From Pocillopora verrucosa (taxonomy: Eukaryota; Cnidaria; Anthozoa; Scleractinia; Pocilloporidae): a stretch of DNA of 64,000 nt. Shown in pieces: positions 1 to 14,128 of this stretch. The notes below the pieces were generated by a model. That model searched no databases and was not told the DNA's origin. It was given only the letters and a program-made list of their open reading frames with translations. The translations under genes were made by a program, and so were the position numbers. The stretch is from assembly GCF_036669915.1 (NCBI RefSeq), contig NC_089321.1, positions 8,294,449-8,358,448 on the forward strand, read 5' to 3'. Positions within the stretch are counted from its first letter, which is position 1; every line of letters begins with the position of its first letter.

Positions 1-91
1 TCTTTTACAAGTGATAAAGGCAGTGTGGCTAAATCTTCTGCAAGCAGACACCCTAAGAAAAAAGGGCATCTGTGATGGACTTACATTGTGA

Positions 92-330
92 GCAGGGTTG
101 GGTTGTTTAAAGCGAAGTTAAGATAGCCATTAGTGCAAAATCTGATTTCATATCTCAAAGCTTTTGAATAAAATTCAGTGTAATTCTTTTTGTCCAAAAT
201 CTGATTATTGGATGCTCTATAAAGAAAAGGGAAAATTATCCCAAAAAGGCTTTTAAGCTAAGGAATAAAGAAACCTGGATTAAAATTTAACCCTAGGTTA
301 GTGCTAATCGGCATTTGAACAACTGGGCCC
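92..330. mobile_element. MITE-like repeat with GTTGTTCAAA-type ends
   Basis: The left edge reads GGGTTGGGTTGTTTAAAG. The right edge reads ATTTGAACAACTGGGCCCAG, which is roughly its inverted complement. A related block lies at 16286-16524, with the same 'cctgggattagtg' / 'ccaggttgttcaaa' vocabulary. There is no coding capacity, so this is probably a short non-autonomous DNA transposon inside a gamma-tubulin intron. Edges are approximate and no clear target-site duplication was read. Confidence 0.5.
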
Positions 331-393
331 AGATTGTGGAGCATGAAGTAACTTTGAGTAGAGCTATGTCTTCTGAATGAGAGTCTTGTCTTC

Positions 394-547
394 TGGGCCT
401 AGTTGGATAACGGGCAGATAACGCTATCCAACAGATAAATTGCTATCCAGTAGATAAGTGATAGCAAAATGTATAATGTTATCCACTGGACAGAGATTTA
501 TCCAATGGATAGTGTTATCGGACTTTTGAACTACTGGGGCCTACAGG
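394..547. mobile_element. Small palindromic MITE (GGCCTAGTTG... ends)
   Basis: The block starts GGGCCTAGTTGGATAACG and ends ACTTTTGAACTACTGGGGCC. Internally it alternates 'gataaattgctatccag' and 'tttatccaatggatag', so it can fold on itself. A second copy with the same internal words lies at 14848-14984 in an RPL37A intron. Two copies with matching ends and self-complementary interiors point to a MITE family. No protein is encoded. Confidence 0.6.
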
Positions 548-679
548 TTATCTTCAGTTTTACATCACTCTTAAAGGGTGCATTGAGAGAGCTTAAACTA
601 TATTGCCATTATAGTGGAGCTCACAGAGGGCAGCCCCATAATTATACAAAATATTAGTAACCCATCAAGCCGAAAAAAT

Positions 680-875
680 TTGGATGTACGACCGTACAAC
701 TGTACAAGGTGCTACTTTTAGCGTGTGTGGTCTACTGTACCGTGGGCATGCCAACGCCACGGCTTTGTCCAGTAGTCCAGTGGTCAGTGTACTGGGCTCC
801 GAGTCAGACGACCCAGGTTCAAGTCCTGGCCGGGGCAAGGCGTTGTGCCCTTGAAATGTGTGGGAAAAAAAAATG
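680..875 (+). mobile_element. tRNA-derived SINE
   Basis: The block contains an RNA polymerase III promoter pair. The A-box-like stretch is TAGTCCAGTGG (about 764-774) and the B-box-like stretch is GGTTCAAGTCC (about 817-827). Their spacing is tRNA-like, but the block does not close into a tRNA cloverleaf with an acceptor stem, so it reads as a tRNA-derived SINE and not a working tRNA. It ends in an A-rich run (about 866-874). It lies inside a gamma-tubulin intron. Confidence 0.6.
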
Positions 876-1116
876 TGAGCTCCGCTTTTAGGCTTGGCTA
901 AATCTATATATTATCTCTCCTGGTTTCCTTTGTAGCTTTTTACTGATAGGTCTTATCATGAACATGCTTTCTATGATAATAGAGACTGTTCCTCAAGAAG
1001 ATTAAACAAAGGTTGCAAAGAAGATAATCTCTCAGCTAGATCTGATGACAATAAAAAAAATGTATAAATTTTTTCATTTACATTCCCTTTGACTTTCTTC
1101 TCTATCTGATTTTAAG

Positions 1117-2743
<1,627 letters not shown>

Positions 2744-5074
2744 CTTCATTAAAAGCGATTACATTAATAACAGTGGGATGTGCATCAGACCCTAGCGTAG
2801 CACACTTGAAGCGATAATGAAGACAAGTTTTCCTTTAGTTAGACACGACTATTAGCAATGTTAACTTGCGATAAGTTTTTTTTCCTAGTGCGATGGGAAG
2901 GGGCTTATAATCAACATCACAATCGAACCTTTTTTGATTACCAGTGTGGAGAGCATGGAATATCATCAGATTAATATTTAAAGGAGAGTTGGGGTTGCTA
3001 TGAGGGTCTAGGTAACGTTTACGCCAACTCCACCGTGTTCTTCTGTTATACATACTCTGTTAACGGTTCCTGGTTTTCAATAGAGACATATTTTTATCAA
3101 AATGTCGTGGGTTAAATTTCCCAGATTTCCTATCCTCAGTTTCGGCGTCCTCTTTTTTCTTCCTTTGTATCCCTTCACACCACACTTCTTTGAAATCCTG
3201 ACAAAAGTTGAAAGATTAATTTCTGGTTTTTTTTTGTTTTTTTTTTGTTTTTTTTGCTGTTGCTATTTGTTTACAGGGAGCGGCCGCGTCTGGATTAGAT
3301 ACAAAGATTTGATTTCAAGAACACGGGAAACAGATTTTCAATTTTGTATCTCTTGTGCTGGGATTCGGCTTAAAGACCGACTCACAGCGACATAAGAATC
3401 AGCGAGCTTTGACGGTAAAAACGACAATCTCTTTGAAACGGAGGGCTGGCCTATGCAGGGGTGTGGAGGGGAGGAGTTAGTAAATTCGAGTGCAGAGAAA
3501 GCGTAAAGTAGAATCGTTGAGTCCGGGGATGGTATTCACGGTTTACGCAGCAGATTGAAGAAATATGGCCTCCTTTCGATTCGGGCATTTCTTTCTTGTT
3601 CGTTACTAGATCCTGCACTCTGATAAATTTTCCTCTCTTCCTCGCATGTTAGGCCAGCCACGCATGTTTCAAGCTTTTGTTACTATAATGCGCAGTTAAA
3701 TGATGTCAAGCAGACAGCATCGCCCAGAAGCACAACCTGGCAAACTTTGTAGTATTATCTCCTGTGGTTAGACCCTTGAGACTAAATCGAAATCACGGAC
3801 AGTAAACCTCGCCTTGCGTTCATCATTTTTTCCACTCGAACATTTTTGATAAGTAATCTAAGAAAAGTCGTGTTTATAGTATTCCTAGGGCGCTAGCCCA
3901 TTAAGAATAGGTATATTAGTCTCCCTCGCCAGGTCACTCAATTCTTTCCCATGATGAAATGAAGAAGCCAGTCAGGTTTATGTTCACTGAGAAATATTGT
4001 TAGACTTTTTGCCGCTGAGTAAGTTTACTTGTATATAAATCCATAGATACGTTTGTTAAAGTGAGCATATTTGGTTAATTGTAAAGAGAGTTTGGTGGAA
4101 GCAAACGTGAGTGTGCGTGATCCGTGTACGTGTTCTTGCGGGAGAAATATGTGCAATAGCCGGTATGAAGAACCATTGCGAGGTTAGATTCTACTGACCT
4201 GTCGACGCACGGTGTATTTTCTATGGTCATTTCTCTTCGCCCCCTTTCTCTCCCCCCCCCCCTCCCCCCACCAAAAAAAAAGGAACAGAAATAAACAATT
4301 GTAAATGTGTTTGTGTCTCATTATCGCAAAACTGAAAAGAAATAACAAATAGATTGAAAAGAAAAGAAAACCTCAAAGATTTGCAAGGTCATTTGGAATC
4401 CGTGCGTATCACCTCTACCCTGAAACATCCTCGTTCCTTTGTTGTTTGTTCTTACCTTTGTGGTTTCCGCCTTGCCAACATAACTTTTGTTTAATGGTTT
4501 CCATTTATCCGGGGTAAACTGTCTTTCGTGTCAGGAAAAAACTGAGTCATGACGCAGATCTTTAAACGGTCCATTGAACGGGAACCCCCGTCTCTTTCTT
4601 AATGACGTACAGCAGAGTTAATGGCCCACCGTCCAGATTAGACTTTTATTCATCAAAATCAGCGCAACTTCACTGCTTGCGGAGTCTGATTAAGAATGTG
4701 GCCAAGGTTAATTAAAAGTGAAGGAAAACAAGTCTTCAGAGGTAGAATCCGTCTAAAGTCCTTTGCAGTTTCCTTCAGAGGGCGGTCCTTGTTTACTAGT
4801 TTCTACATTGGAAGAATAGAATGTTTTATTTAATGTCGAAGACGTGGGAAGGGTTTGCACAATCTTCCGAGCTAGAGGCTCGTGTTAAAAACGCTCGACA
4901 AACTAAAAATACAAAACAAGATGAAATGTGGGTTATGCGTATACAAATATTAAAAATATAGATAAATATTAACTAGCCAAGAGTATGTACAAATAGATGA
5001 TATTTGATACAGTTGCAATTGTCAATAACAACTCTGGCAAATTGTTATTGACAAGTCTCTCTGTTTAAAAGCTG
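2744..5074. other. Intergenic stretch, no gene seen
   Basis: Between gamma-tubulin and the citrate carrier I see no ORF with splice-supported or family-like sequence. It contains homopolymer runs (T-rich about 3228-3258, C-rich about 4253-4268 followed by A-rich). Short open frames here lack recognisable protein features. Confidence 0.6.
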
Positions 5075-5724
5075 TGACGTCAGTTCGTGAACAAGAGAAC
5101 CGATCAACGATGTCTGCCATCTTGCCCACTTTCTTTTCATGTTTGAAGAAAACACCTGAACTCCCTCATAGTTATTTATAGCACTTCTCCAGTAAAACGG
5201 AATTCAAAAATGTGATTTTTTTCGGTGACAAAGCTATCGTCGTCTAGTCACGCGTCTTGTCAATTTAAAAAAGTAAAAAAGTAAGACACGCTATCCATTT
5301 CTCCGTTCTTCTTAAGCTGACTGATCCCAATTTAGTTTCATGCGTTGGCACGTGCAGACATCTCTTTAACGCGTGCTGTCGATAAACCCGTGACCGGCAC
5401 TCATGCACTGAAACTCGCTTTATTTTTGACGATATAATTTTTTATTTGAATGCTGTCGTCAAATGACCGCATTCCATTTATATTGTGATGCTGTAGTAAA
5501 TTTACATAAAAAAAGTAACATTACATTGCAAAATAACAAAACACAAGATATTCATGAGCCAATCACGAGCCTCTGTAGATGGTCATGCCATGCTTGAAGC
5601 CTGGGGTGATGACCAGCGGCGCTTCTTTAAGCCAGTTTTGTTCGCGATTCGTGTTTCACGTGGGAAAGGTTTTGTTGTGGAAGGTTTGAAAGGGAGGTTA
5701 TAGTTTAGTGTTACATATTAAACA
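5075..5724 (+). promoter_or_regulatory. Probable SLC25A1 promoter region (CRE, CCAAT, E-box)
   Basis: A perfect CRE palindrome TGACGTCA lies at 5075-5082, a CCAAT box at 5559-5563 and a palindromic E-box CACGTG at 5657-5662, all within 650 bp of the citrate-carrier start codon. The last two sit at typical proximal-promoter distances. The motifs are read directly. Their use in this gene is an inference. Confidence 0.45.
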
Positions 5725-8700
5725 ATGTCTTCTCTAGAAAATAGCAATCGAGGGGCACTGGCTGCCATGCCCGATCCTGCTACTTTTTATCGAAGGAAAT
5801 TTTTGTGTGCCGCCCCAGCTGGCGGAGGAAAAGGCAAGCGGCATCCAGGGAAAGCTATCCTCGCAGGTGAGGCACTTTTATTTATAGCAGTTATTTCTAT
5901 AGTTTGTCAGCTGTGAAGATTTATTTAGCCAATCAGATTTAAAGGATGATATCTGTCTGTTTGAACCAGCTTTGCTTCTATCACTCGTGGGAGAATATTC
6001 AAGTGCTTGCGATCAATGAACTACTAACGTGTTTTGAGTAAGCTTAAAGAGTGAGTGTTCTTTTTGTTTAAGTTTGGGGACCATTTGTCGTTACGGCATG
6101 TTTCAGCGACTAGACTATAGCTTAAACACGAGAACCTTAAATTTCTATGCTTCAGTTTTTATTATACGCAGAGAGAACGGACGTTTTTCGTTGACGCTTT
6201 ATCTCTTTACTGTTACTGTTTGCAATTTGCCTTAGATCATTGAAAGTACAAAGGTCGAAGTAGCTTCATGACTTATTTCACTGAAAGGCGTCGAAGACGT
6301 TTCGAAAAGTTATCGTAGTTAGGGCCTTATGAAATATCATTGAACATATATCGATTTTTTTTGTTTTGTTTAGGCGAAATCGAGAGATAACATTTTTTCT
6401 ACGTGGCAGAATAATTTTTCCAATGTGCGATTGTTGCTTGTGGACGTGGTCGCTTTTACACAATATACCGTAAATCAGAATGCGTTGGAATCTCTAATAA
6501 CGGCTGACACTCCGCGATTAATCGTTAATTAGCTTACTAGCGTTTCATTTGAGGCTAACATAGTTAAAAAAAAAATGTTGGGAAGAAGAGTGATTCGTGT
6601 CAAGGAAACTTCAAGAATTTTTTGTGAACCCAGAATCAATATAACAAACATCTTGAAGTGACACACCTCCGTACCACCCATTGCGCAATTTCCGATTTGC
6701 GTGACTTCTCATCCCCGATGAGAAGGGGCAGAATATAAAACTAATAATGATGAAAAGTCCAAAGTTGAAAGAGAAAGCCTGGGAAATTTTGAAAAGTGTG
6801 TTGTGTTATAACATTAAACAGAACATTGCCAGAACTGAAGCTATTGACACAATTGTGATAATTTTTTTGGAAAATTTGGAAGCCAACTTTAACTTTGACA
6901 TTGATTGCTAGGGAAAATGTGTACTGTTCCAAAATATTTTGTTGATATTTTTGTCCCCTTTTTTTCATGGGCAATTAATATTTCAGTAAATAAATAAATT
7001 ACATCATTTAATGTTTTTTAAAAATCTTATATAACATGCATAGGGAAGGAAAGAGAGAGGGAGGGCTGAGTGCATCATGTTAAGGATATCTTCATATTTC
7101 TTGAAACTAGACATAAGTTTAGAATATATGAACTAACAAGTTTTTTTTAGATTGTACTTTGAAATCTTTCACAGAAAAAAACTAATTCTGTGATATATAT
7201 TTTTTTGAACAGGAGGGATTGCAGGTGGACTTGAAATCTGCTGCACATTTCCAACAGAGTATGTAAAAACCCAAGTACAACTAGATGAGCGAGCGGCAAA
7301 GCCTATGTATAAAGGCCCTCTTGATTGTGCTGCTAAAACAGTAAAAAATCATGGGTTTTTTGGACTCTACAGAGGTCTTAGTTCATTGTTGTATGGCTCA
7401 ATACCAAAAGCATCTGTAAGGTGAGGGATAATTGTCTCTTGTTATTTTGTCAAAAGAGTTCAACTAGTCCATTGAGTCATAGACAAATGTGTGGACTTTA
7501 ATCCTTAAACACCAAGATGTAATTAACATGTAACTTCTGCCAACAAAATCCATAAAGTATCCAGCAAACAGGTGATGAGAAGACCCAAACTTATCAGTCA
7601 GAAGATGTTATCTTAATGTAACACCAAATTCTTGTAACTGATTGACAAGGAAATTTGTTGGAGCTAGAGAGGAGAATTGATTATCAGATTTTGGGAGTTG
7701 AAGGGTTAAAGACACATGCAGTCTAATAATGTTTAAATTAAAAGCTGTGTAATTGATTTTGCAGATTTGCAATGTTCGAGTTCCTAAAAAATAACATGGT
7801 AGATGACAAGGGTAAATTAACACAAGTGCAAACCCTCCTTTGTGGATTAGGAGCAGGAGTTGCAGAGGCTGTCATCATAGTGTGTCCAATGGAAACTGTC
7901 AAAGTCAAGTTTATTCATGATCAGACACAACCAAATCCAAAATATAAGGGTTTCTTTAATGGTGTTGGAACTATTGTGAGAACAGAGGGTAAGTGAAATA
8001 TTTTCAGATATACAGAGGAATTTTTAGTCAGTAACATTTAAATTGAATCATTTCACTTAAAGGAGGTACTTCCACTGGTAATCAGTCATAGAGAGGTGAC
8101 CTAGTGATCTGCATTTCAACTGGATCTCAGCTGGGATCATGGGTGTACCAAATGAGCTTTTTTTTTCTTTTGGCTGACCTTTGATTTCTTTATCTTAGGA
8201 TTTGGTGGAGTCTACAAGGGTTTAACAGCCACAGTAATAAAGCAGGGAACCAATCAAATGATTCGATTCTTTGTATATTCCAACTTGAAGAACTATCTTC
8301 AAGGAGGTGACCCTAGCGTAGACATTGGCTCTATAAAAACATTTTGCATTGGTGGAGTTGCAGGGGCAGCCAGTGTCTTTGGAAACACTCCTGTTGATGT
8401 TGTTAAAACAAGGATGCAGGTTTGTGAACACTGATATTTTTTGAAGATGTTTGCTTGAACATTTACAAGCTGATACTCGTTTTTCTTCTTTAATTTTTGT
8501 TGCATATAGCGGATGACTTGTCTATAACAAAATAATGAAAAACTAAGAATGGTCACTAAATTTGATGTGGCAACAAAGTGCCTGTGTGAAAGTTTTCCCT
8601 ATTTTCTTGTACGTTGGCACTTATTTGAAGAGTATCTACATGTTGTCATTGAGGTTTGGCTTGGAACCAGTGTGATTACCATTTAGACATACACAATAAG

Positions 8701-9133
8701 ACATTTTTGTTTCTTGAAATCTCTCTTGCAGGGTCTAGATGCACACAAGTACAAGAACACTTTAGATTGTGTAATGAGGATTATCAAATATGAAGGACTG
8801 AAAGCGTATGTAAAAATTATTTTTGTAGACTTGTAAGATGAAAACAAAGCTGCTAGTTAAACAAGCCAAGGACAATATGTAGGTCAACCCCTTCACAATA
8901 GAAATTCAACTTTGCGTTTTTGTTAATAGGTTACTAAATCCTAATAAAAAATGAAGTGTAACAAATCTACTTGTACTTTCAAACAATGGCTTATGAAGAC
9001 TTTTATCTCCTTTTCCAGGTTCTACAAGGGAACAGTACCTCGTCTTGGCAGAGTGGTCTTTGATGTTGCCTTTGTTTTCACTTTTTATGAAAACGTCATG
9101 AAGTTGTTGGATTATGTTTGGGAGACAAACTAA
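5725..9133 (+). CDS. SLC25A1: Mitochondrial tricarboxylate (citrate) carrier, SLC25A1
   Basis: This inner-membrane carrier exchanges matrix citrate for cytosolic malate, supplying cytosolic acetyl-CoA. Six exons join in frame: 5725-5866, 7213-7420, 7765-7988, 8199-8419, 8732-8805 and 9019-9133. They give 327 residues, against about 311 in human. The three carrier repeats carry signature motifs PTEYVK (residues 61-66), PMETVK and PVDVVK. The first two have E where most carriers have D, as in known citrate carriers. Other family stretches are [67 protein letters not shown] and [12 protein letters not shown]. The N-terminal extension (about 40 residues, with YRRKF and GGGKGKR) is longer than in human and could serve in targeting. 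The start is the first ATG of the open frame. An AATAAA follows at 9242. Confidence 0.96.
7498..7709. mobile_element. TTAA-bounded MITE (piggyBac-like, subfamily c)
   Basis: The block begins TTAATCCTTAAACACC and ends GGGAGTTGAAGGGTTAA, imperfect inverted ends starting at TTAA. The interior ('gtaattaacatgtaacttc', 'atccagcaaacaggtgatgag') matches the copy at 28389-28583. It lies in the citrate-carrier intron 7421-7764, just before the third exon. Confidence 0.75.
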
Positions 9134-9241
9134 ATGAACAATTCTGCAAACCTATAATTTATGATTGCACCTTTTATAATCAGACAGATGTAATTTGAAC
9201 ACTGACATTATTTCCTTTACTTTCAAGAGTAGTTTTTCCAC

Positions 9242-9247
9242 AATAAA
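9242..9247 (+). terminator. Poly(A) signal of SLC25A1
   Basis: A canonical AATAAA lies about 110 bp after the SLC25A1 stop codon. The 3' end therefore falls short of the convergent HOP2 gene. Confidence 0.7.
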
Positions 9248-9895
9248 AATACAATGTTAAAGGTTAACTGTACTTTGTTGGTACAAATTATTTAAGAGGT
9301 GAAAGGTGGTGTTGAAATGGCATTATTAATTTTATTTTTGGAAAATTTGCAAGGAAATTGGAATTTTTAAAATTTTTTTTGGTATACAATTAACATAAAT
9401 CCTTTCTTTATTGTGGGGTACAGGTATACACATTATTACACAGTATGCATACCTATCCATTCACAAGATGATGATTCCAACATTTTGAGAGTAAAAGAAA
9501 GAACTAATCATATTGAAAAGGGATCAAGTCACAAAACAAAATATTTTACAACAATGTAAGATATCAAGGTTCTATGAATAATAATTACACTAATAACAAT
9601 GCCTATTAATTATTAAAAGGTATTTACAAAGGAGTGTTGTGTGCAAGGTTTCTGTTCTCTGTATTGGGTTGTTTTCACTAATAAACGGGGTACCATCCTT
9701 AACTCTTTAAGTATTACTGCACCATATACTTGATAACGGTAGATTTTATATGATATTATTCTGCCTGAATGATATGATCAGCCACTGGGTGAGGTAAAGC
9801 ATCGGAAGAAACTATGCACTGACTAAATATATTCATCATATTGACCTGGACTGCCATCAGAAAATAAATCATTTAATACATATAGAAAAAAGCCT
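9248..9895. other. Convergent 3'-end interval of SLC25A1 and HOP2
   Basis: AT-rich non-coding DNA between two genes that meet tail-to-tail. A TTTATT at about 9407-9412 is AATAAA on the minus strand and could end the HOP2 transcript. Nothing else was recognised. Confidence 0.45.
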
Positions 9896-11521
9896 TTAAC
9901 AGCCTGGGATTACAGCACCATACTCTTCATCTGTTTCAATACCAATGTCCTCCTACAAAGCAAGTAAACAAAGACATGATAAGTTGTGGCTGAGGTTTCC
10001 TTTATAACCAGTCTAAAGTTATTCTCCAAAGGAATCTCAGGATTTTATCTCATGAGCAAGGGGGAAGTCTTCTCTTTTTGAGCACCTCACTCCTGGTGCT
10101 CCCAACAGTGCTCTAACATCAATTTTTTTTTTCACTTGTGCAAAGGACTTTGCTGAAAAGGAAGGGAATGCTCTTTGACTAATTAAAAAGAGAATTTACT
10201 CCTGGGTCACCCCTGGGAGTGAAATGATAGTCACTGGAATGCCACTCACAGTTAACATCCAATTTCTCCGTACAACATCACCCCCCAAATCACACATCAA
10301 AGTCACAAGAATAAAGGAAATGATCCCCAACTAAATAACCTCTTGCTTATTAACAAATTCTCCTTATGCCCACCTTAGGAAATGTGTAGAGAACAGTGTG
10401 GAGAATATGCATACTGATGTTAGGGTGTAAAGGGTTAACTTTGTCTTGCAGTCACTTGACTATCATCACTTACAGAGACTGGTTAGTTTACATACTCAAA
10501 GACACACTCCAAAATGATAAAATACAAAAAAAATAGCTTAAAAAAATCTCATTCTATAAAAAAAGGAAAATTCATCTTACAATAAGCTGTTTCTTGGGTT
10601 TGGGATAGCCTTCCAAAATGCCATTTAAAATGTCTGTTGCCTAAAGAAATAAATTACAAAACACATCAAAGTTGATGTTTTAAAATTACACTTAAAAGTT
10701 GTTGAGTGATTATAGCCATTCCACTGATCTGGGTTGCAAGGAATGAACTTGGATCTCCAGGAAAAAAGAGAATAGTCAGGAAGAAGTAAGAAAAACTTGA
10801 CATCATAAGGGTTACACAATTACTGGTGAACCAATATATTTATCTTCAAGTTGTGGCTTTTAATAGACACTTCTGCAAGTGACACACTTTTAATTGACAG
10901 ATTGTCATGTGATAACAAGAACAGCTTTTCATAAGCTACTCTAATGAAAGTAATTGCTTATTCATAGAACATTCTATAGGATTACATCAAATTTCAGCAA
11001 TAAATCAGTGTGCGTGACTAAGGGCATGACTCAAGCATAACAAGGTAAACAACATATCATTCTAGAAAATTCTGAAGTGTTCTGGAACACTACATTACAT
11101 GGCCCACACAACAAGTAGAACATTAACTAAGAGGATCAAAGAGCTGTACTCAGGACTGCTTATAGCAAACCAAAAAAGTGTTTAGAGCAAGATTTAAACC
11201 CAGGACTGCTGAGCTTAAGTCCTACACCCTACCACACTCAGTCATCCTGTCTCTGTGATGGTTTGGGATAATTAAGTGGTACCTTGGTTGTAACTCCTGA
11301 ATTTTTTGCCAAACTAAATTCCTTTATTTTCTCCTCTAACAGAATTGCCCCATCCTTAAAAACAACTTATACTCAATCAAATCAAGTCAATAAAGAAAAC
11401 TATCATACCAATCGCTTCCTCTTTTTCCACATCTGGACATACTGCTTGTGATCCTTATAGATCTTTTTTAAAGAACAGGATATCACAGATAAAAACAGAA
11501 GTGAAAGAAAAATGCTCTCAT

Positions 11522-11553
<32 letters not shown>

Positions 11554-13940
11554 CTGCAAACAACTTTAAGGATCTAAGAAGTATTACCTTATCTTTTTCC
11601 TCTGGAGTAACATGCTTTGTTGCTGAAAAAGGAAAAGGTATTAAAAAGTTTTGAATTATCTGGATGCAAAAAACTCATTATCATGCACCTGCATGTAATT
11701 AGAAAAAGTAAACTCACTGGACTTAATATTCTTGAGTCTTTCCTGGTATTTGTCACACTGCAAAAGGAAAAAAGGGAAGGGAACTTTAAATTTTGTATTC
11801 TATTCCAATACTACTGCTCCTAGGCAGGATAGAATGTGACAGTGAATCTAGTTCAGTCTTGACAGAGACCTCATCCTGAGACAAACATGTATCGGTTCAA
11901 ACACCATTTCTTCCTCTCACTATTTCTTAAGAGAAGAGAATCAGTCATTGACAAAAACAAAAGCAGTAAATGACGAAAAAATCACCTTAAAATAACAAAT
12001 ATTGTAGTAAATAAATACCATTAAATAGATGTATAACTATAATCAGATACATTGTAGCATACAAGTTACACATTCAGCTTTGACTGCAGCATGTAAATTA
12101 ATACCTTTTGAGTGAGCTCTGATAGTTTGGCCTTGGCATCTTTGGTTGTAAGTGTACTGTTAACATTGCGCAGCTCTAAATTCATATAGGGTTAAGAATG
12201 ACATGTTTGATACATGCCCTAAAAATCACAGTAAAGCATAAGCAAAATATATCATACAAAATGCTGCCTACAATTCTCACCTTTTGAATAATTAGCCAAC
12301 ATGTAGGAAACATGAAGGAAGACACAAATGGACAAAATTGAAGAAGGTTATCACCCATTTGAATTGGAGGTTGAACAGCTAAGCTTAACAGTTAGTTTTA
12401 TTGAAAGCTCACAAGAAATATATCCTTGTCTGAAGCTTTGATTGTGACACTTAGACAGAATGTTTCTGTAATTGCCTTTCCAGGAAACCATAGTGACATG
12501 ACACAGCCCCTTTAAATTCCAACAACTATTGCACCATCCTTGATAATCATAGTCATTTGTTATTTTTCATGAATATTAGGGGTTGCGATAAAAGCCACTT
12601 ACTGGCAGTCTACTTCCACTTTTAAGACCTCTTATCACCCTCTGTTTAGTCTGCAAGAAGGCTCTTATGTTTGGGGTTTCCCCTTACAGCAAAGCTGCCA
12701 TTGACAGCTGCTTATTTTAAATATGCTACACCATGGCAAATTAAGAAAACTTATGCAATTATCATTACCTGACTCTTGAGTTTTCAATGTTTCTTGTAAC
12801 TTCTTCAATTTCTCTGAGCATGCACTGATTTGTGAATCAGTTTTCTTGATCTCATTTTCATCATAGTCTCCAAACTGGTCCTGCAGATAACCAAATAATG
12901 ATTTTGAAAATGTTACTAACTAAATCAATTTACTTACTATGATAGCACTAATAAAGACAAAACATATCATATGGTTGGTTTTTTGGCTCCTTAGGAAACC
13001 AGGAAAGAAAGCAAAAAGCAACCATTTTGTATAATCAGAAAAACAATTATTTATAATTTTTGTAAGTCTTTCAGATAAAAGGCATGGATCAATATCAGGA
13101 TCTGGGCAACTGCCCACCTACCCCTCCCTGAACTAAAAAACAGTCAATTGACGACAACTTAAGGTTAATGGTTGGGGAGGGGTAGGTGGGCAGTTGCCCA
13201 GATACTGATATTGCTCCAAAGGTACTACTGTAATCACCTGTTTAGGTGCATATGCCTTCTGCTTCCCATTAATCTTCTCAGTGATAGTGCCTTCACTAGC
13301 GAGTTTTTCTAAACTCCTTTGTACTGCCTATCAAAAGAAGCAACACAATTATTTTCAATTTATCAGAAATAAATTGAGTGCAGGGCTTTCATTCACACAC
13401 TATGTGTAGGTGTTTGTATATATTGTATTTTATGGCAGTTGTTTTGAAGGAAATAGAGGGGAAAATCTTATTTGCAACCCTTTGATCTCTGTTAAAGAAT
13501 GAAAGAATCACAACACAGAAATAGAATTTCAAAAGTGCGTATATTTACCGTTTTTCCATACTCTTTGTGCAGATTCGAGAAAATATCAACTGCAAAAAAA
13601 CATACATAGGTAGATAAGCTTTAGTAACAATGATAATGAAATCTGGAGTCTTTATTTAGACGCGTAATTATTATATCCTACACAAAAATTGTGTATAAAA
13701 CGGAGGAAAAGTAGTGTTATCCTATATAATGGAGGCAAGATAATCATATTTCAGTTTGACATTTCTTACTTGCACTATAAGGTCGGTTCTGTTTGGTAAG
13801 ATACGCCAACACCGCTTGAGACGCTGTAATTCACACAAAGAACACAATTTCAGACGTGGAACAAAATTTTATCTAGAAAAAGAAACATCGTACATCCAGT
13901 TTATTTTTAATATACCTTCTTCTTCGGATTTCTTACTCAT
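9896..13940 (-). CDS. PSMC3IP: HOP2 homologue (homologous-pairing protein 2, PSMC3IP)
   Basis: HOP2 works with MND1 in meiosis to stabilise RAD51/DMC1 filaments and promote homologue pairing. Eleven minus-strand exons join in frame: 13916-13940, 13770-13823, 13549-13589, 13238-13327, 12769-12880, 12105-12175, 11718-11757, 11588-11622, 11409-11462, 10581-10640 and 9896-9952. They encode 212 residues, against 217 in human. The N-terminal winged-helix part reads VLAYLTKQNRPYSAIDIFSN then GTITEKINGKQKAY. A coiled coil follows (EKLKKLQETLKTQESELRNV). The C-terminal cap shows HVTPEEKDKIYKDHKQY, MWKKRKRLATDILNGILEGY and EDIGIETDEEYGAVIPGC. These match the family from end to end. The start codon gives MSKKSEEEAS. 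It is head-to-head with RPL37A (188 bp) and tail-to-tail with SLC25A1. Several exons are only 25-41 nt, so automated models may miss them. Confidence 0.95.
10205..10437. mobile_element. TTAA-bounded MITE (piggyBac-like, subfamily b)
   Basis: The right edge 'gatgttagggtgtaaagggttaa' and the interior ('catcacccccc', 'cacaagaataaagga', 'gagaatatgcatactgatgtt') match the copies at 25556-25763 and 41509-41716 (inverted). The left edge is less clear. It lies in the last HOP2 intron. Confidence 0.65.
11140..11260 (-). mobile_element. tRNA-derived SINE fragment
   Basis: On the minus strand, TGACTGAGTGTGGTAGGGTG (A-box-like) is followed about 35 bp later by GGGTTTAAATCTTG (B-box-like). That is the arrangement of a tRNA-related promoter. 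The flanks do not pair into an acceptor stem, so it reads as a SINE fragment in a HOP2 intron. Confidence 0.4.
11526..11552. repeat. A27 homopolymer
   Basis: Twenty-seven A on the plus strand, so T27 in the HOP2 transcript. It lies within the 125-bp intron 11463-11587, where it could supply the pyrimidine tract for the next exon. Confidence 0.85.
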
Positions 13941-14128
13941 TTTCCAAAAACTTCACTTCATAGATTTCCGCGCCAAATTTGTACCTCGCGCCATATAATT
14001 TCAAGTGTTCTTAAGTGAAGTACAAATAAAACCGCTGCCAAAGTTCACAGTCATACTATAAATTATAGGCTAAAACCCCGTATGGTTCTCTTTCTCCTCT
14101 TTACTGCAAATCCGATTCTCTGAGCGAA
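13941..14128. promoter_or_regulatory. Shared HOP2 / RPL37A bidirectional promoter, with 5'-TOP tract
   Basis: Only 188 bp separate the divergent start codons of HOP2 (minus) and RPL37A (plus). At about 14086-14103 the plus strand has an uninterrupted pyrimidine run, TTCTCTTTCTCCTCTTT. It resembles the 5'-terminal oligopyrimidine tract at the start of ribosomal-protein mRNAs, which places the likely RPL37A start site there. Use as a TOP element is an inference. Confidence 0.6.

Noticed and set aside
764-835. Possible tRNA gene
   Set aside because: A- and B-boxes are present, but no acceptor stem closes and the flanks continue as a repeat; called as SINE instead. The same applies near 32570 and 58224.
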